A model generated the notes under the pieces. That model was not told where the DNA came from. It saw nothing but the letters and a program-made list of their open reading frames with translations, and ran no database searches. The position numbers and the translations under genes are program-made. Positions 41,475 through 52,032 of a stretch of 64,000 bases of DNA are shown here, piece by piece. Positions within the stretch are counted from its first letter, which is position 1, and each line of letters begins with the position of its first letter. The DNA is taken from contig CAJOCU010000003.1 in the NCBI GenBank assembly GCA_905233765.1, forward strand, positions 82,390-146,389, read 5' to 3'. This DNA comes from an uncultured Bacteroidaceae bacterium (GTDB taxonomy: Bacteria > Bacteroidota > Bacteroidia > Bacteroidales > Bacteroidaceae).

Positions 41475-42443
41475 ATGTATCCACTTCTCTTTGCGCCCAA
41501 CCTCCACGAGATTGTATGGGGAGGGCATCAGCTCCAGTCGTTCAAGAACCTACCGACTGACGAACGACGTATAGGAGAGAGTTGGGAAATCAGTGCTGTG
41601 CCCTCGAGCCAGTCCATTGTGGCCAACGGCTCTCTGGCAGGTCAGACGCTTGGCGAGGTGGTGAAATCCTTCGGCAGCCAACTGCTGGGGCAGCGCATTG
41701 AGGCACGCTGGGGGGACGATTTCCCATTGCTCGTTAAATTCATCGACACACAAGGCGACCTCAGCATACAGGTGCATCCCTGCGAGGACTTGGCACAAGA
41801 ACGCCACAAGAAACACGGGAAAACAGAGATGTGGTATGTCATTGATGCTGAGCCGGGAGCAACTTTGTTGGCAGGTTTCCGCGAGGAGATCACGAAAGAG
41901 GACTATCGCCGTCGCGTGGAAGACGGCAGTATCACAGACGTGCTCGCACGCCATGAGGTTCACCCGGGAGACGTTTTCTTCATCCCGGCAGGACGCGTAC
42001 ACGCCATCTGCAGCGGCATCCTGTTGTGCGAAATCCAACAGAGTTCCGACGTCACCTACCGCCTCTACGACTACCACCGCAAGGGCCTCGACGGGAAACC
42101 ACGCGAGCTACACACCGAGGAGGCTGTAGATGCCATCGACTACCGCGTCTATGACAACTATCGCACCACCTACGCACCTGCCGAAGGTGCTGTACGCATT
42201 GTGGATTGCAACTACTTCGTCGTCAGCGTGCTCACTGTGAAAGAGGCGCGTGCCCTGCATCGCGACCTGCTCGGCGAGGACAGCTTCGTGACGCTATCAT
42301 GTCTGGAGGGCGAGTGCTGCCTCACCACAGCCGACGGGCACTCACTCACGCTCTCACGTGGCAACTCCTGTCTGATTCCCGCCTGCGAAGCCGATTTCGC
42401 CCTCACCGGCAATGCCAAACTGATTGAGTCGTTCGCACGTTAA
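41475..42443 (+). CDS. manA: Mannose-6-phosphate isomerase, class I
   Basis: Interconverts mannose 6-phosphate and fructose 6-phosphate. The 322 residues form the short Bacillus-type cupin enzyme. Zinc ligands are visible in LSIQVHPCED near residue 97, GKTEMWYV near 115 and the AGRVHAI motif near 173; the C-terminal cupin half is IVDCNYFVVSVL onward. The upstream region has a promoter with a dyad. The next gene has its own promoter, so manA appears monocistronic. Confidence 0.95.
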   Translation: MYPLLFAPNLHEIVWGGHQLQSFKNLPTDERRIGESWEISAVPSSQSIVANGSLAGQTLGEVVKSFGSQLLGQRIEARWGDDFPLLVKFIDTQGDLSIQVHPCEDLAQERHKKHGKTEMWYVIDAEPGATLLAGFREEITKEDYRRRVEDGSITDVLARHEVHPGDVFFIPAGRVHAICSGILLCEIQQSSDVTYRLYDYHRKGLDGKPRELHTEEAVDAIDYRVYDNYRTTYAPAEGAVRIVDCNYFVVSVLTVKEARALHRDLLGEDSFVTLSCLEGECCLTTADGHSLTLSRGNSCLIPACEADFALTGNAKLIESFAR

Positions 42444-42513
42444 CCTCGCCGATAATAGCTACTTTCGGCATTAAAAAAAGAATAATTTATTTTGTAATTC
42501 TCTTCGTTCATCG

Positions 42514-42522
42514 TATCTTTGC
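42514..42522 (+). promoter_or_regulatory. Promoter of the GHL10-uvrA operon
   Basis: -7 element TATCTTTGC with TTTG at 42491-42494 (19-base spacing). It ends 29 bases before ATG 42552 and excludes the longer start at 42519. Confidence 0.7.
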
Positions 42523-42551
42523 AACGAAAACGAACTGCTGAAGAATATCCT

Positions 42552-44042
42552 ATGCTAAAAAGAATCTGTTTATGCGTAAGCCTGTGCTTCGCGAGCCTAG
42601 TTCTGAACGCACAAACCAATCCCAAACGTGAGTTCCGCGGCGCCTGGATACAGGCCGTCAACGGCCAATGGCGAGGGCTGAGCCGCGATGCCATGCAAGC
42701 CGAGTTGACACGCGAGTTGAACATCCTACAGGCCGATGGCATCAATGCCATTCTCTTCCAATGTCGCGTTGAGGGCGATGCCCTGTATGCCAGCCAGTTA
42801 GAGCCGTGGAGCCGTTACCTGACAGGGCAGCAAGGCACCCCACCCTCCCCCTACTGGGATCCCCTGGAATGGATGGTGAACGAGTGCCACGCTCGTGGCA
42901 TGGAACTGCACGCGTGGATCAACCCCTATCGCGCCAAGACGAAGGGTACAACAGCACTGGCTACAACACACTATGCCGTACAGCATCCCGAGCGTTGCTT
43001 TCGCTACGAAGACCTGATGATCTTCGACCCGGGACTGCCCGAGAACCGGCAGTTTATCTGCGAGGTAGCCAAAGACATCGTGAGCCGCTACGATGTGGAT
43101 GGCTTGCATATCGACGATTATTTCTATCCTTACCCCGTGACGGGTGTGGCAATTCCCGACGATGCAGCCTATGCGGCCTATGGTCAGGGCCGTGACCGCA
43201 GCGACTGGCGCCGCGAGAACGTGAACATGTTCATCCGCGAGCTGGGCGAGGCAGTGCATAGCGTGAAGCCCTGGGTGAAGTTCGGTGTTTCGCCCTTCGG
43301 CATCTACCGCAACCAGCGGTCGTGGGCCGAGGGCTCAGCCACCAACGGGCTACAGAACTACGACGATCTGTATGCCGACGTGCTGCTGTGGGTCAACGAA
43401 GGTTGGGTCGATTATAATATTCCTCAGATTTACTGGGAGATAGGCAATAAGGCCGCGGACTACGACACGCTCATCCGCTGGTGGAGTCAGCACGCACACG
43501 CGCGACCTTTATATATAGGTCAGGATGTGGAGCGCACCGTGAAGTTCGCCGACCGACAGAACCCAGCCCAGAATCAGATGGCGGCGAAATACGCACTGCA
43601 ACGTAGTCTTCCCAACATCTACGGCTCCTGCCAATGGTATGCCCGCGCAGTAGCCGACGACACCGGCAGCTACGGCACCGCGCTACGCACCTACTACCAC
43701 CGCACGCCGGCTCTGCAGCCCGAGATGCCGTGGCTCGATAAGAAAGCGCCAGGGAAGCCGCGTAAGGTAACACCTGTTTGGACCGACGACGGCTACATCC
43801 TGTTCTGGACAGCGCCGCGCGCCAAGAAACCGCTGGACGAGGTTCACATGTACGCTGTCTATGTGTTCCCAAAAGACATGAAGGTCGATCTCAACAACAC
43901 GAACCAACTCATCGCCATCACCTCCAATACCTTCCTCAAACTCCCCTACTCCGACGGCCAGACGCAGTGGACCTACGTCGTCACAGCCCTCGACCGCCTG
44001 CAGAACGAGAGCAAAGGTGCGAAGAAGAAAGTGAAGCTATAG
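42552..44042 (+). CDS. Glycoside hydrolase-like protein, GHL10 (DUF187) family
   Basis: 496 residues. A signal peptide ([21 protein letters not shown]) targets it to the periplasm or outside. A TIM-barrel domain of the GHL10 type follows, with [44 protein letters not shown] and [14 protein letters not shown], the last containing likely catalytic acids. A fibronectin-like C-terminal module begins near residue 400 ([20 protein letters not shown]). Such proteins are thought to act on cell-wall or other glycans. It is 3 bases upstream of uvrA, so the two are cotranscribed although functionally unrelated as far as can be seen. Confidence 0.88.
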   Translation: MLKRICLCVSLCFASLVLNAQTNPKREFRGAWIQAVNGQWRGLSRDAMQAELTRELNILQADGINAILFQCRVEGDALYASQLEPWSRYLTGQQGTPPSPYWDPLEWMVNECHARGMELHAWINPYRAKTKGTTALATTHYAVQHPERCFRYEDLMIFDPGLPENRQFICEVAKDIVSRYDVDGLHIDDYFYPYPVTGVAIPDDAAYAAYGQGRDRSDWRRENVNMFIRELGEAVHSVKPWVKFGVSPFGIYRNQRSWAEGSATNGLQNYDDLYADVLLWVNEGWVDYNIPQIYWEIGNKAADYDTLIRWWSQHAHARPLYIGQDVERTVKFADRQNPAQNQMAAKYALQRSLPNIYGSCQWYARAVADDTGSYGTALRTYYHRTPALQPEMPWLDKKAPGKPRKVTPVWTDDGYILFWTAPRAKKPLDEVHMYAVYVFPKDMKVDLNNTNQLIAITSNTFLKLPYSDGQTQWTYVVTALDRLQNESKGAKKKVKL

Positions 44043-44045
44043 ACT

Positions 44046-46865
44046 ATGGGTGAGTCTTCCATCCATATTGAGAAAGCCCGCGTCAACAACCTGAAGAATG
44101 TGACAGTGGATATCCCGAGGAACAAGTTGGTGGTCATCACCGGCTTGAGTGGCTCGGGAAAGAGTTCGTTGGCCTTCGACACCTTATATGCCGAGGGGCA
44201 ACGACGTTATGTGGAGAGCCTGAATGCCTACGCCCGTCAGTTTCTGGGACGTATGAGCAAACCGGAATGTGACTACATCAGCGGTATTCCACCCGCCATC
44301 GCCATCGAACAGAAGGTCATCTCCAGGAATCCACGCAGCACCGTAGGCACCAGCACAGAAATCTACGAATACCTTAGATTGCTGTACGCACGCATCGGTC
44401 GCACCTATAGCCCCATCAGCGGTCAGGAGGTGAAGAAGCACACGACGGAGGATGTCGTGCAATGCGTCAATTCCTACTCCCCCGGCACCCGTTTCCTCGT
44501 CCTCTGCCCCATCCGCATTCAGGAGGGTCGAACGCTTGAAGAGCAACTGAGGGCGTACTTGCAGGAGGGATATACGCGTTTGGTAAAAGATGGAGAGGTG
44601 GTAAGAATTGAGGATGTTTTGGAAGTGGCGCCACAAGTGCAAAGTACACAACATCTTTTCCTGCTCATCGACCGTCTGTCGGTGAGCACGGAAAAGGAGG
44701 CTCTATCCCGCCTTACCGACTCCACCGAAACCGCCTTCTATGAGGGCCATGGGGAGATGGTGCTGCGGTTCCTTCCTGCCGGCATCAATCATGTCTTCTC
44801 CACACGCTTCGAGGCAGACGGGATGACCTTTGAGGAGCCCTCCGACCAACTCTTCGCCTTCAACTCTCCCATAGGCGCCTGCCCAACGTGCGAAGGTTGG
44901 GGCAATGTGCAGGGCATCGACCCACATCTGGTCATCCCAGACAGCTCGAAGAGCGTCTATGAAGGTTGCGTGCAATGCTGGCGCGGCGAGAAACTCAGCG
45001 AGTGGAGAACGGAGTTCATACGTCAGGCCGAGCGCCTGAAATTCCCCATTTTCAAGCCCTACTTTGAACTCACACAGGAGGAGAAGAACTTGTTGTGGCA
45101 TGGCCGCTATCCAGAGCTGTCGCTCGATGGTCGCTGGGAACGCGGGGATGTGTGCATCGACCTCTTCTTCGACTACTTGCGTGAGGCACGCTACAAGATA
45201 CAGAACCGTGTGATGCTGGCACGCTACACCGGCAAGACCGAATGTCCGGAGTGTCACGGCACACGTCTGCGCAAAGAGGCCACTTATGTGAAAGTGGGCG
45301 GCAAGGCCATCACAGAGCTGGTGGATATGTCCATAGAAGATCTAAAGAGGTGGATTGATAGCATCGCCGTTGGCGATGCTATCAATCCACATGAGTACGA
45401 AATAGCTAAGCGACTGCTTGTGGAGATAGAGAGCCGGCTGCAGTTCCTCTTGGATGTGGGATTAGGCTATCTTACGCTAGGGCGCCGCTCCAACAGTCTC
45501 AGCGGCGGTGAGAGCCAGCGCATCAACCTCGCCACGTCCCTCGGCAGTTCCCTCGTGGGCTCGCTCTACATCCTCGACGAGCCCAGCATCGGATTGCATA
45601 GCCGCGACACCCAGCGCCTCATCAAGGTGCTGCGACAGCTTGTGGATATCGGGAATACGGTTGTGGTCGTGGAGCACGACGAGGACATCATCCGTGCAGC
45701 GGATTACATCATTGATATTGGGCCTGAGGCAGGACGTTTGGGAGGAGAAGTGGTATGGAGTGGCTGTTATTCGCCTGCGCTGCAGGCGAATAACAGCCAT
45801 ACGCTCGCCTTCCTCAATGGCGAGGACTGCCTTGCAGTCCCCGACTCCCGTCGCCCTTGGAACCGCTTCATTGAAGTGCGTGGTGCCAGGGCAAACAATC
45901 TGAGAGGCATCGATGTAAAGTTCCCACTGAATGTAATGACGTGTGTGACAGGCGTGAGCGGTTCGGGTAAGAGCACACTCGTGCGCGACATCTTCTATCG
46001 GGCCATGAAGCGTGAACTGGACGAGGTGGCAGACCGCCCCGGTGAATTCACAGGCTTGGAGGGCGATGTGCGCGCCATCAAGGCCGTGGAGTTCGTGGAT
46101 CAGAACCCCATCGGCAAGAGTTCGCGCTCGAATCCTGTGATTTATGTGAAAGCCTACGATGAAATCCGCAAGCTCTTTGCTGAGCAACAACTTGCAAAGC
46201 AGATGGGCTTCACGGCATCCTACTTCTCGTTCAACACCGAAGGAGGGCGCTGCGAGGAGTGTAAGGGTGAAGGTACCGTCACCATCGAGATGCAGTTCAT
46301 GGCCGACCTCGTATTGGAGTGTGAGAGCTGTCACGGCCAGCGCTTCAAGAGCGACGTCCTCGATGTGCGTTTCCACGGACAGAACATCAATGATGTGCTG
46401 AATATGACCGTCAACCAGGCCATGGAGTTCTTCGCCGAGCATGGCGAGAAGAAGATTGTGAAGCGGCTGAAGCCCTTGCAGGACGTGGGGCTCGGCTACA
46501 TCAAGCTGGGTCAGAGTTCTTCGACACTCTCAGGTGGCGAGAACCAGCGCGTGAAGCTGGCATATTATATAGGTCTGGAGAAACAGGAACCCACACTCTT
46601 CATCTTCGACGAACCCACTACAGGACTGCACTTCCACGACATCCGCCGCCTCCTTCAGTCCTTCGATGCCCTCATCGAGCGTGGCCACACCATCGTAGTC
46701 ATCGAGCACAACCTCGATGTCATCAAGATGGCAGACTATGTCATCGACCTCGGTCCTGAGGGTGGTGCTGCCGGTGGCAATGTGGTCGTAACGGGTACAC
46801 CCGAACAGGTCATGGCCTGCGAGCAGAGCTACACAGGGCGTTTTTTACGGGAAAAACTAAAATAA
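44046..46865 (+). CDS. uvrA: Excinuclease ABC subunit A
   Basis: Damage-sensing ATPase of nucleotide excision repair. The 939 residues carry two ABC modules: Walker [13 protein letters not shown] near residue 33 and [11 protein letters not shown] near 638, signatures LSGGESQRI and LSGGENQRV, and zinc-finger cysteine pairs ([26 protein letters not shown]). Two perfect hairpins lie in the coding sequence at 45351-45391 (residues about 436-449) and 45761-45799 (572-585), with a smaller one at 45824-45840. They fall in linkers around the first ATPase signature module rather than in motifs. The gene is 3 bases after the GHL10 gene. Function is expected to be intact. Confidence 0.97.
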   Translation: MGESSIHIEKARVNNLKNVTVDIPRNKLVVITGLSGSGKSSLAFDTLYAEGQRRYVESLNAYARQFLGRMSKPECDYISGIPPAIAIEQKVISRNPRSTVGTSTEIYEYLRLLYARIGRTYSPISGQEVKKHTTEDVVQCVNSYSPGTRFLVLCPIRIQEGRTLEEQLRAYLQEGYTRLVKDGEVVRIEDVLEVAPQVQSTQHLFLLIDRLSVSTEKEALSRLTDSTETAFYEGHGEMVLRFLPAGINHVFSTRFEADGMTFEEPSDQLFAFNSPIGACPTCEGWGNVQGIDPHLVIPDSSKSVYEGCVQCWRGEKLSEWRTEFIRQAERLKFPIFKPYFELTQEEKNLLWHGRYPELSLDGRWERGDVCIDLFFDYLREARYKIQNRVMLARYTGKTECPECHGTRLRKEATYVKVGGKAITELVDMSIEDLKRWIDSIAVGDAINPHEYEIAKRLLVEIESRLQFLLDVGLGYLTLGRRSNSLSGGESQRINLATSLGSSLVGSLYILDEPSIGLHSRDTQRLIKVLRQLVDIGNTVVVVEHDEDIIRAADYIIDIGPEAGRLGGEVVWSGCYSPALQANNSHTLAFLNGEDCLAVPDSRRPWNRFIEVRGARANNLRGIDVKFPLNVMTCVTGVSGSGKSTLVRDIFYRAMKRELDEVADRPGEFTGLEGDVRAIKAVEFVDQNPIGKSSRSNPVIYVKAYDEIRKLFAEQQLAKQMGFTASYFSFNTEGGRCEECKGEGTVTIEMQFMADLVLECESCHGQRFKSDVLDVRFHGQNINDVLNMTVNQAMEFFAEHGEKKIVKRLKPLQDVGLGYIKLGQSSSTLSGGENQRVKLAYYIGLEKQEPTLFIFDEPTTGLHFHDIRRLLQSFDALIERGHTIVVIEHNLDVIKMADYVIDLGPEGGAAGGNVVVTGTPEQVMACEQSYTGRFLREKLK
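45351..45391 (+). repeat. Perfect 19-bp hairpin inside uvrA (first)
   Basis: GTGGATTGATAGCATCGCC (45351-45369), loop GTT, exact inverse 45373-45391. It is translated as [15 protein letters not shown]. Confidence 0.9.
45761..45799 (+). repeat. Perfect 18-bp hairpin inside uvrA (second)
   Basis: TGGCTGTTATTCGCCTGC (45761-45778), loop GCT, exact inverse 45782-45799. It is translated as [15 protein letters not shown] further small hairpin, GGACTGC-CTT-GCAGTCC, follows at 45824-45840. Confidence 0.9.
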
Positions 46866-46965
46866 TTACTGAAATCATTTGGCGCATCCCTGAATTAGTG
46901 TTAGTTTTACGGCGGAAAATGTCAAACCAGCACTATTTTATTAACCTTTTAAACCTCAAAACTGT

Positions 46966-47640
46966 ATGAAAAAGTATCTTGCTGAAATGGTCGGTACATT
47001 CGTACTTACCTTGTTAGGATGCGGCACAGCCGTAAGTCTCGGATGTGGTGCAGACACCGCAGCCATCGTTGGGACTGCCATTGCCTTCGGTCTGTCCGTC
47101 ATCGCTATGGCTTACACCATCGGCGGCATCAGCGGCTGCCACATCAATCCCGCCATCACCCTTGGTGTGCTGCTCAACGGAGGTATTTCCGCGAAGGACG
47201 CCTGCGGATACATCTGCGGTCAGGTCATCGGTGCCATCATCGCTGCTGCTGTGCTCTACGGCATCGTCAGCATGGATCCTGCCATCGTCATTACGACAGC
47301 CACGGGAGCCAACGCCTGCACTTACGGGGCAGTGAATGGTCTGATTGTTGAGATCGTGCTCACGTTCATCTTCGTGCTCGTCGTCCTTGGCGCCACGTCG
47401 AAGACCAACGGTGCCACCAACAACTTCGCAGGTCTGGCCATCGGTCTGTCGCTGATCCTCATCCATCTCGTCGGCATCCACTACACCGGCACGAGCGTGA
47501 ACCCCGCCCGCAGCATCGGTCCCGCCCTGTTTGAAGGCGGTCAGGCGCTCGCAGACCTCTGGGTCTTTATCGTTGGTCCGTTCGTAGGTGCTGCCCTAGC
47601 CGCAGGTTGCTGGAAACTCATCGCTCCCTGCGAAAAGTAA
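46966..47640 (+). CDS. aqpZ: Aquaporin (MIP family, AqpZ-like)
   Basis: Water channel of the inner membrane. The 224 residues give six helices and two half-helix NPA loops, CHINPAITLG near residue 60 and SVNPARSIGPAL near 178. The Arg after the second NPA and the lack of the Asp typical of glycerol facilitators favour a water channel. I see no clear -7 consensus in the 100 bases upstream. A terminator follows. Confidence 0.93.
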   Translation: MKKYLAEMVGTFVLTLLGCGTAVSLGCGADTAAIVGTAIAFGLSVIAMAYTIGGISGCHINPAITLGVLLNGGISAKDACGYICGQVIGAIIAAAVLYGIVSMDPAIVITTATGANACTYGAVNGLIVEIVLTFIFVLVVLGATSKTNGATNNFAGLAIGLSLILIHLVGIHYTGTSVNPARSIGPALFEGGQALADLWVFIVGPFVGAALAAGCWKLIAPCEK

Positions 47641-47676
47641 AAGAAAAAGGTCCGCCGATTGGCGGGCCTTTTTCTT
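47641..47676. terminator. Bidirectional terminator between aqpZ and rfbB
   Basis: Stem AAGAAAAAGGTCCGCC / GGCGGGCCTTTTTCTT with loop GATT and one T-G pair, flanked by A- and T-runs. It sits between two convergent genes. Confidence 0.9.
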
Positions 47677-47677
47677 T

Positions 47678-48808
47678 TCATCTATTTGTGTACATGTTTT
47701 CGTAGTATTTCTGGTAGTCACCACTGGTGACGTTGTCCATCCAGGCTTCGTTGTCGAGATACCAACGAACGGTGCGTTCGATACCTTCCTCAAACTGGAG
47801 ACTGGGCTCCCAGCCTAGCTCACGTTGCAGCTTGCGGCTGTCAATAGCGTAGCGGAGGTCGTGGCCAGCACGATCGGTGACGTAGGTGATGAGGTCCATG
47901 TCCTCACCTTCCTTGCGGCCAAGCAGACGATCCACAGTGTTGATGACAACCTTGATGATATCAATGTTCTTCCACTCGTTGAAACCGCCAATGTTGTAGG
48001 TCTCAGCAATCTGTCCTTTGTGGAAGATGAGGTCGATAGCACGGGCGTGGTCCTCCACGTAGAGCCAGTCGCGCACGTTTTCCCCCTTACCATAGACAGG
48101 TAGCGGTTTGCGATGACGAATGTTGTTGATAAACAGCGGAATCAGTTTCTCAGGGAACTGATAGGGGCCGTAGTTGTTGGAGCAGTTCGTGACGATGGTC
48201 GGCATTCCATAGGTGTCATGGAAAGCACGCACGAAATGGTCACTCGATGCCTTGGCAGCGCTGTAGGGACTGTGGGGCTGGTACTTCAGGTCCTCGGTGA
48301 AGAACTTCTCACCGTAGGCGGGATGTGCACTGGCCGATGCCTTGGTGGTGAAGGGCGCGGGGATGCCCTCGGGGTGTGTCATCTCCAAGGCACCATAGAC
48401 CTCGTCGGTGGAGATGTGGTAGAAGCGCTTTCCCTCGTACTTCTCAGGGAGACTTTCCCAGTAGAGTTTGGCGGCCTGCAGCAGCGAGAGTGTACCCATC
48501 ACGTTGGTCTGGGCGAAGGTGAAGGGGTCTTTGATGCTACGATCCACGTGGCTCTCGGCAGCTAGGTGGATAATACCTGTGACGTGCTCGTCCTGCATCA
48601 GCTTGTAGAACGCGTCGAAGTCGCAGATGTCCATCTTCACAAACCTATAGTTCGGACAGTCCTCGATATCCTTCAGGTTGGCGAGGTTGCCGGCATAGGT
48701 GAGCTTGTCGAGGTTTATGATCCGGTAGTCAGGGTATTTGTTCACAAAGAGGCGGACAACATGTGAGCCGATGAAACCGGCGCCGCCAGTGATGACGATA
48801 GATTGCAT
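47678..48808 (-). CDS. rfbB: dTDP-glucose 4,6-dehydratase
   Basis: Second step of dTDP-L-rhamnose synthesis. The 376-residue SDR enzyme has the NAD motif GGAGFIGSHV near residue 7, the STDEVYG catalytic segment and YSAAKAS (YxxxK). The start MQSIVITGG (48808) is chosen because the extra codons upstream are a TTATTCATTCTTCATTATGC-like repeat. rfbC lies 58 bases upstream. rfbA and rfbD are not in the window. Confidence 0.95.
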   Translation of the reverse strand: MQSIVITGGAGFIGSHVVRLFVNKYPDYRIINLDKLTYAGNLANLKDIEDCPNYRFVKMDICDFDAFYKLMQDEHVTGIIHLAAESHVDRSIKDPFTFAQTNVMGTLSLLQAAKLYWESLPEKYEGKRFYHISTDEVYGALEMTHPEGIPAPFTTKASASAHPAYGEKFFTEDLKYQPHSPYSAAKASSDHFVRAFHDTYGMPTIVTNCSNNYGPYQFPEKLIPLFINNIRHRKPLPVYGKGENVRDWLYVEDHARAIDLIFHKGQIAETYNIGGFNEWKNIDIIKVVINTVDRLLGRKEGEDMDLITYVTDRAGHDLRYAIDSRKLQRELGWEPSLQFEEGIERTVRWYLDNEAWMDNVTSGDYQKYYENMYTNR

Positions 48809-48836
48809 AATGAAGAATGAATAATGAAGAATAATT
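48807..48836. repeat. AT-rich spacer repeat between rfbC and rfbB
   Basis: ATAATGAAGAATGAATAATG, then AAGAATAATTAG: the GAATGAATAATGAAGAAT-type spacer, also seen at 17770-17790, 41410-41473, 56140-56165 and 56219-56247 and, in frame, inside mfd. Confidence 0.6.
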
Positions 48837-48866
48837 AGTCTTATGAGGCCTATGAGGGCCGGGGGC

Positions 48867-49415
48867 TTAGAACGGACTCTCGAAATCCTTGAGGAAGGGA
48901 TGCTTTGTATCCTTTTCACTAAGGATGGCCTCGTCGAAGGGGATGCGCCAGTCTATGCCGAGGGAGGGGTCGCAGAGCTGGATGCCGCCGTCGGCTTCGG
49001 GATGATAGAACTCATCGCATTTATATTGGAAGATAGCCTCATCGGAGAGGACAGCGAAGCCATGAGCAAAGCCCTTGGAGATGAAGAACTGACGATGGTT
49101 CTCCTCTGTCAACTCTACTGCCACGTGCTGACCAAAGGTGGGTGAGCCCTTACGGATATCAACGGCTACATCGAGCACAGCTCCGCGCACACAACGCACT
49201 AGTTTCGTTTGGGTGTAGGGCGGACGCTGGAAATGGAGGCCACGCATCACGCCGCGTGTGGACATACTCTCATTGTCCTGCACAAACGTGACTGGATAGA
49301 CCTTCTCATCAAACTCGCGCTGTGAGAAGCTCTCAAAGAAATAGCCTCGAGCGTCTTTGAAGATACGCGGCTCAATAATCAGTAAGCCGTCTATCGGTGT
49401 CTTGATCACTTCCAT
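48867..49415 (-). CDS. rfbC: dTDP-4-dehydrorhamnose 3,5-epimerase
   Basis: Third step of dTDP-L-rhamnose synthesis. The 182-residue cupin has SMSTRGVMRGLHFQ with the catalytic histidine near residue 62, VAVDIRKGSPTFG and FISKGFAHGFAVLS. MEVIKTPIDGL at 49415 is the natural start and the previous gene ends 2 bases upstream, so translation is coupled. Confidence 0.95.
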   Translation of the reverse strand: MEVIKTPIDGLLIIEPRIFKDARGYFFESFSQREFDEKVYPVTFVQDNESMSTRGVMRGLHFQRPPYTQTKLVRCVRGAVLDVAVDIRKGSPTFGQHVAVELTEENHRQFFISKGFAHGFAVLSDEAIFQYKCDEFYHPEADGGIQLCDPSLGIDWRIPFDEAILSEKDTKHPFLKDFESPF

Positions 49416-49416
49416 A

Positions 49417-49962
49417 CTACACTCCGTCCTCTTCGGGCTCCAGTTCCTCGTCGCCACGCTCATCGCGAGTGATGACAATACCACCATTGGTATCTACCTT
49501 CATCAGCAAGGGTTCCATCATATCGCTTTGCGGCAGGCTGACGCTCACGGCGAAACGCAGGTCAGGCAACGATTTGTCGCACATCATTCCGTCGAGAATA
49601 CCTTTCTTCTGGAACTCCTTTGAAAGGTATGAGCTGAATGTTGCCTTCGTGAAACGACGCTGGAAAACGTTTTGTCCTCCTGTACGGATGGTAAGCGTAT
49701 AGATGTTATCGGCATAGCGGTTGCCATCATCGTCAATAATGACAGGCAGGCTGTCCGATGCCTCGCGGTGCACACTGTAAGTATAGGTCTTACCCTCTGT
49801 GCGGAGCGTATCAGTGAAGTCATAGACGGTCATGCGCTGAATGCCATCGGCAGATTCCTCGCTTTCATTGGCATTGGCGCCTGCCGTTGCATCCTGATTC
49901 GTATGTCCACCACAGGACAGCATCATCCCGAGGAAACACCAAATAATGAAATTCTTTTTCAT
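49417..49962 (-). CDS. DUF4738-type lipoprotein
   Basis: 181 residues with a lipoprotein signal (MKKNFIIWCFLGMMLSCGG, lipobox MLSC), an acidic low-complexity stretch (about 25-40) and a beta-rich domain (TYSVHREASDSLPVIIDDDG ... KATFSSYLSKEFQKKGI) as in DUF4738 proteins of Bacteroidetes. The tail is acidic (EELEPEEDG). Function unknown. It lies between a HAD phosphatase and rfbC. Confidence 0.75.
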   Translation of the reverse strand: MKKNFIIWCFLGMMLSCGGHTNQDATAGANANESEESADGIQRMTVYDFTDTLRTEGKTYTYSVHREASDSLPVIIDDDGNRYADNIYTLTIRTGGQNVFQRRFTKATFSSYLSKEFQKKGILDGMMCDKSLPDLRFAVSVSLPQSDMMEPLLMKVDTNGGIVITRDERGDEELEPEEDGV

Positions 49963-49979
49963 ATTATCGTTATCTATCT

Positions 49980-50663
49980 TTATAATTGTAGGATTGAATC
50001 CAAGTTGTCGGCCAACGCCTGCATGGAGGGGAAGAGCAGGCTCGCACCTTCGTCAAGCAGGAGTTGTGGGTCCAGCGGTCCCGTGTTCACGGCGATCGTC
50101 CTGATACCGGCTGCAACAGCTGCCCGCACACCCAGAGGAGCGTTCTCCACCACAATGGCCTCGTCGGCCGAGATGCCCGCTTTCTTAAGCGCCATCAGGT
50201 AAGGTTCGGGATTAGGTTTCCCGTATCGGACATCATCACCCGTGACCATCAGTTCTGGCGTAAAATGACCGGGATAGTGCTTTTCCAGACGGGTGAGCAA
50301 CGACTGTTGCGCGGACCCTGTCACGAGGACACGCATCAGTCCTCGCGCGCGAACCTTATTTAATACCTCGCCAGCCCCAGCCATCTCTGGTGCCTCGCCA
50401 CCACGGGCTGCCATATACTCGTTGAAGACGATGGTCTTCCTGCGGTACAGTTCCTTCGCCTCCTCTTCGGTGGCGTCACGGCCCCAGTAGCGTTGGGTGA
50501 AGATGCTGATGGTTCCGATGCCTGTGCGTCCTTCGTTCTCAAAGGCGTCCACTTCCTTCATCGGCAACCCATACTCCGTCATCACCTTGGCCCAGGCAAA
50601 TGCATGGCCCGGCATACTGTCAAATAGTACGCCGTCCATGTCGAATAAGAAAGCCCTCACCAT
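49980..50663 (-). CDS. HAD-family sugar-phosphatase-like hydrolase
   Basis: 227 residues of the beta-phosphoglucomutase-like HAD group: nucleophile motif FLFDMDGVLFDS near residue 4, VTGSAQQS (motif II), DDVRYGKPNPEPY (motif III Lys) and VVENAPLGVRAA (motif IV). A phosphatase for a small sugar phosphate is likely; the substrate is open. The start [11 protein letters not shown] overlaps the pgi stop by one base (TGATG), which indicates translational coupling with pgi. Confidence 0.88.
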   Translation of the reverse strand: MVRAFLFDMDGVLFDSMPGHAFAWAKVMTEYGLPMKEVDAFENEGRTGIGTISIFTQRYWGRDATEEEAKELYRRKTIVFNEYMAARGGEAPEMAGAGEVLNKVRARGLMRVLVTGSAQQSLLTRLEKHYPGHFTPELMVTGDDVRYGKPNPEPYLMALKKAGISADEAIVVENAPLGVRAAVAAGIRTIAVNTGPLDPQLLLDEGASLLFPSMQALADNLDSILQL

Positions 50664-51994
50664 CAAAGCTTTGCTTTGATAGCCTCGGTTTCCTTCTCGT
50701 AGCCGGGCTTGCCGAGGAGGGCGAACATATTCTTCTTGTAGGCTTCCACACCGGGCTGGTTGAAGGCGTTGACGCCGAGGAGCTGGCAGTGGATGCCGCA
50801 AGCCTTCTCGAAGAAGTAGATGAGCTGTCCGAGGTGGTAGGCATCCAGACGCTCGATGGCGATGCGGATGTTGGGCACGCCACCATCCACGTGGGCCAGC
50901 TGAGTGCCCAGCTCGGCCATCTTGTTGACCTCGTCCACACGCTTACCGGCGAGGAAGTTCAGTCCGTCGAGATTCTCGTCGTCGCTGGGGAAGAGGAGCT
51001 TGTGCTCGGGGTTCTCCACGCTGATGACGGTCTCGAAGATGGTGCGCTCACCCTCCTGAATCCACTGACCCATGGAGTGCAGGTCGGTGGTGAGGTCAAC
51101 GCTGGCAGGATAGACACCCTTGTTGTCCTTGCCTTCGCTCTCGCCAAAGAGCTGCTTCCACCATTCGGCGATGAAGTGGAGCTTCGGCTGGTAGTTGGCC
51201 AGAATCTCTATCTTCTTACCCTTGGTATAGAGAGCATAGCGGGCAGCTGCGTACTGGGCGGCGGGGTTCTTGGCCAACGGCTGGGCTGCGGTCTTCTCCA
51301 TATCCTGAGCTCCCTTCACGAGCTGGTCGATATCAAAGCCTGCGACGGCGATGGGCAGCAGTCCTACGGGCGTGAGAACGGAGAAACGACCGCCCACGTT
51401 GTCGGGGATGACAAAGCTCTTGTAACCCTCCTTATCTGCGCATGTACGGGCAGCACCACGCTTGGCATCGGTAATGGCCACGATGACTTTCTTGGCCACG
51501 TCCTTGCCACGCTGTTCCTCACACTGCTTCTTGAGGAGTCGGAAGGCGAGGGCTGTTTCAGTCGTTGTACCGCTCTTGCTGATGTTGATGACGCCGAAGC
51601 GCTTAGTGCCCAGGTAGGTGGTCAACTCGGAGAGATAGTCTTCGCCGATGTTGTTGCCTGCAAAGAGGATGACGGGATTCTTGCCATCGTTGACGAGCCA
51701 TTGGAAGCTGTTGCTGAGGGCTTCGATGACAGCCTTTGCGCCGAGGTAGCTTCCGCCGATGCCGGCGATGACCACGGCGTCGCACTCGCTGCGCAGGATG
51801 GCAGCGGTGGCCTTGATGTCGGTCAGGAAGTCCGGTGTGATGCTGGAAGGCAGGTGGAGCCAGCCGATGTAGTCATTACCAGGGCATGTGCCGTCTTCCA
51901 ATGCTTTTTGTGCTGCGGCTACGCGGTCGGCGTAAGCGTTGATGGTCTCTGTGCTCACGAAGGGAGCAATTTTGGAAATGTCTAATGTAAGCAT
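50663..51994 (-). CDS. pgi: Glucose-6-phosphate isomerase
   Basis: Interconverts glucose 6-phosphate and fructose 6-phosphate. The 443 residues correspond to the compact bacterial form, with [11 protein letters not shown] near residue 80, [14 protein letters not shown] near 139, [16 protein letters not shown] near 300, and the C-terminal [20 protein letters not shown]. The last codons (AIKAKL) lie in an 8-bp hairpin ATCAAAGC-TTT-GCTTTGAT at 50662-50680 that runs into the start of the next gene. Confidence 0.96.
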   Translation of the reverse strand: MLTLDISKIAPFVSTETINAYADRVAAAQKALEDGTCPGNDYIGWLHLPSSITPDFLTDIKATAAILRSECDAVVIAGIGGSYLGAKAVIEALSNSFQWLVNDGKNPVILFAGNNIGEDYLSELTTYLGTKRFGVINISKSGTTTETALAFRLLKKQCEEQRGKDVAKKVIVAITDAKRGAARTCADKEGYKSFVIPDNVGGRFSVLTPVGLLPIAVAGFDIDQLVKGAQDMEKTAAQPLAKNPAAQYAAARYALYTKGKKIEILANYQPKLHFIAEWWKQLFGESEGKDNKGVYPASVDLTTDLHSMGQWIQEGERTIFETVISVENPEHKLLFPSDDENLDGLNFLAGKRVDEVNKMAELGTQLAHVDGGVPNIRIAIERLDAYHLGQLIYFFEKACGIHCQLLGVNAFNQPGVEAYKKNMFALLGKPGYEKETEAIKAKL

Positions 51995-52032
51995 TATAAT
52001 AGGTTTTGAGGTTTGAAATTCTGAGGTGACGG

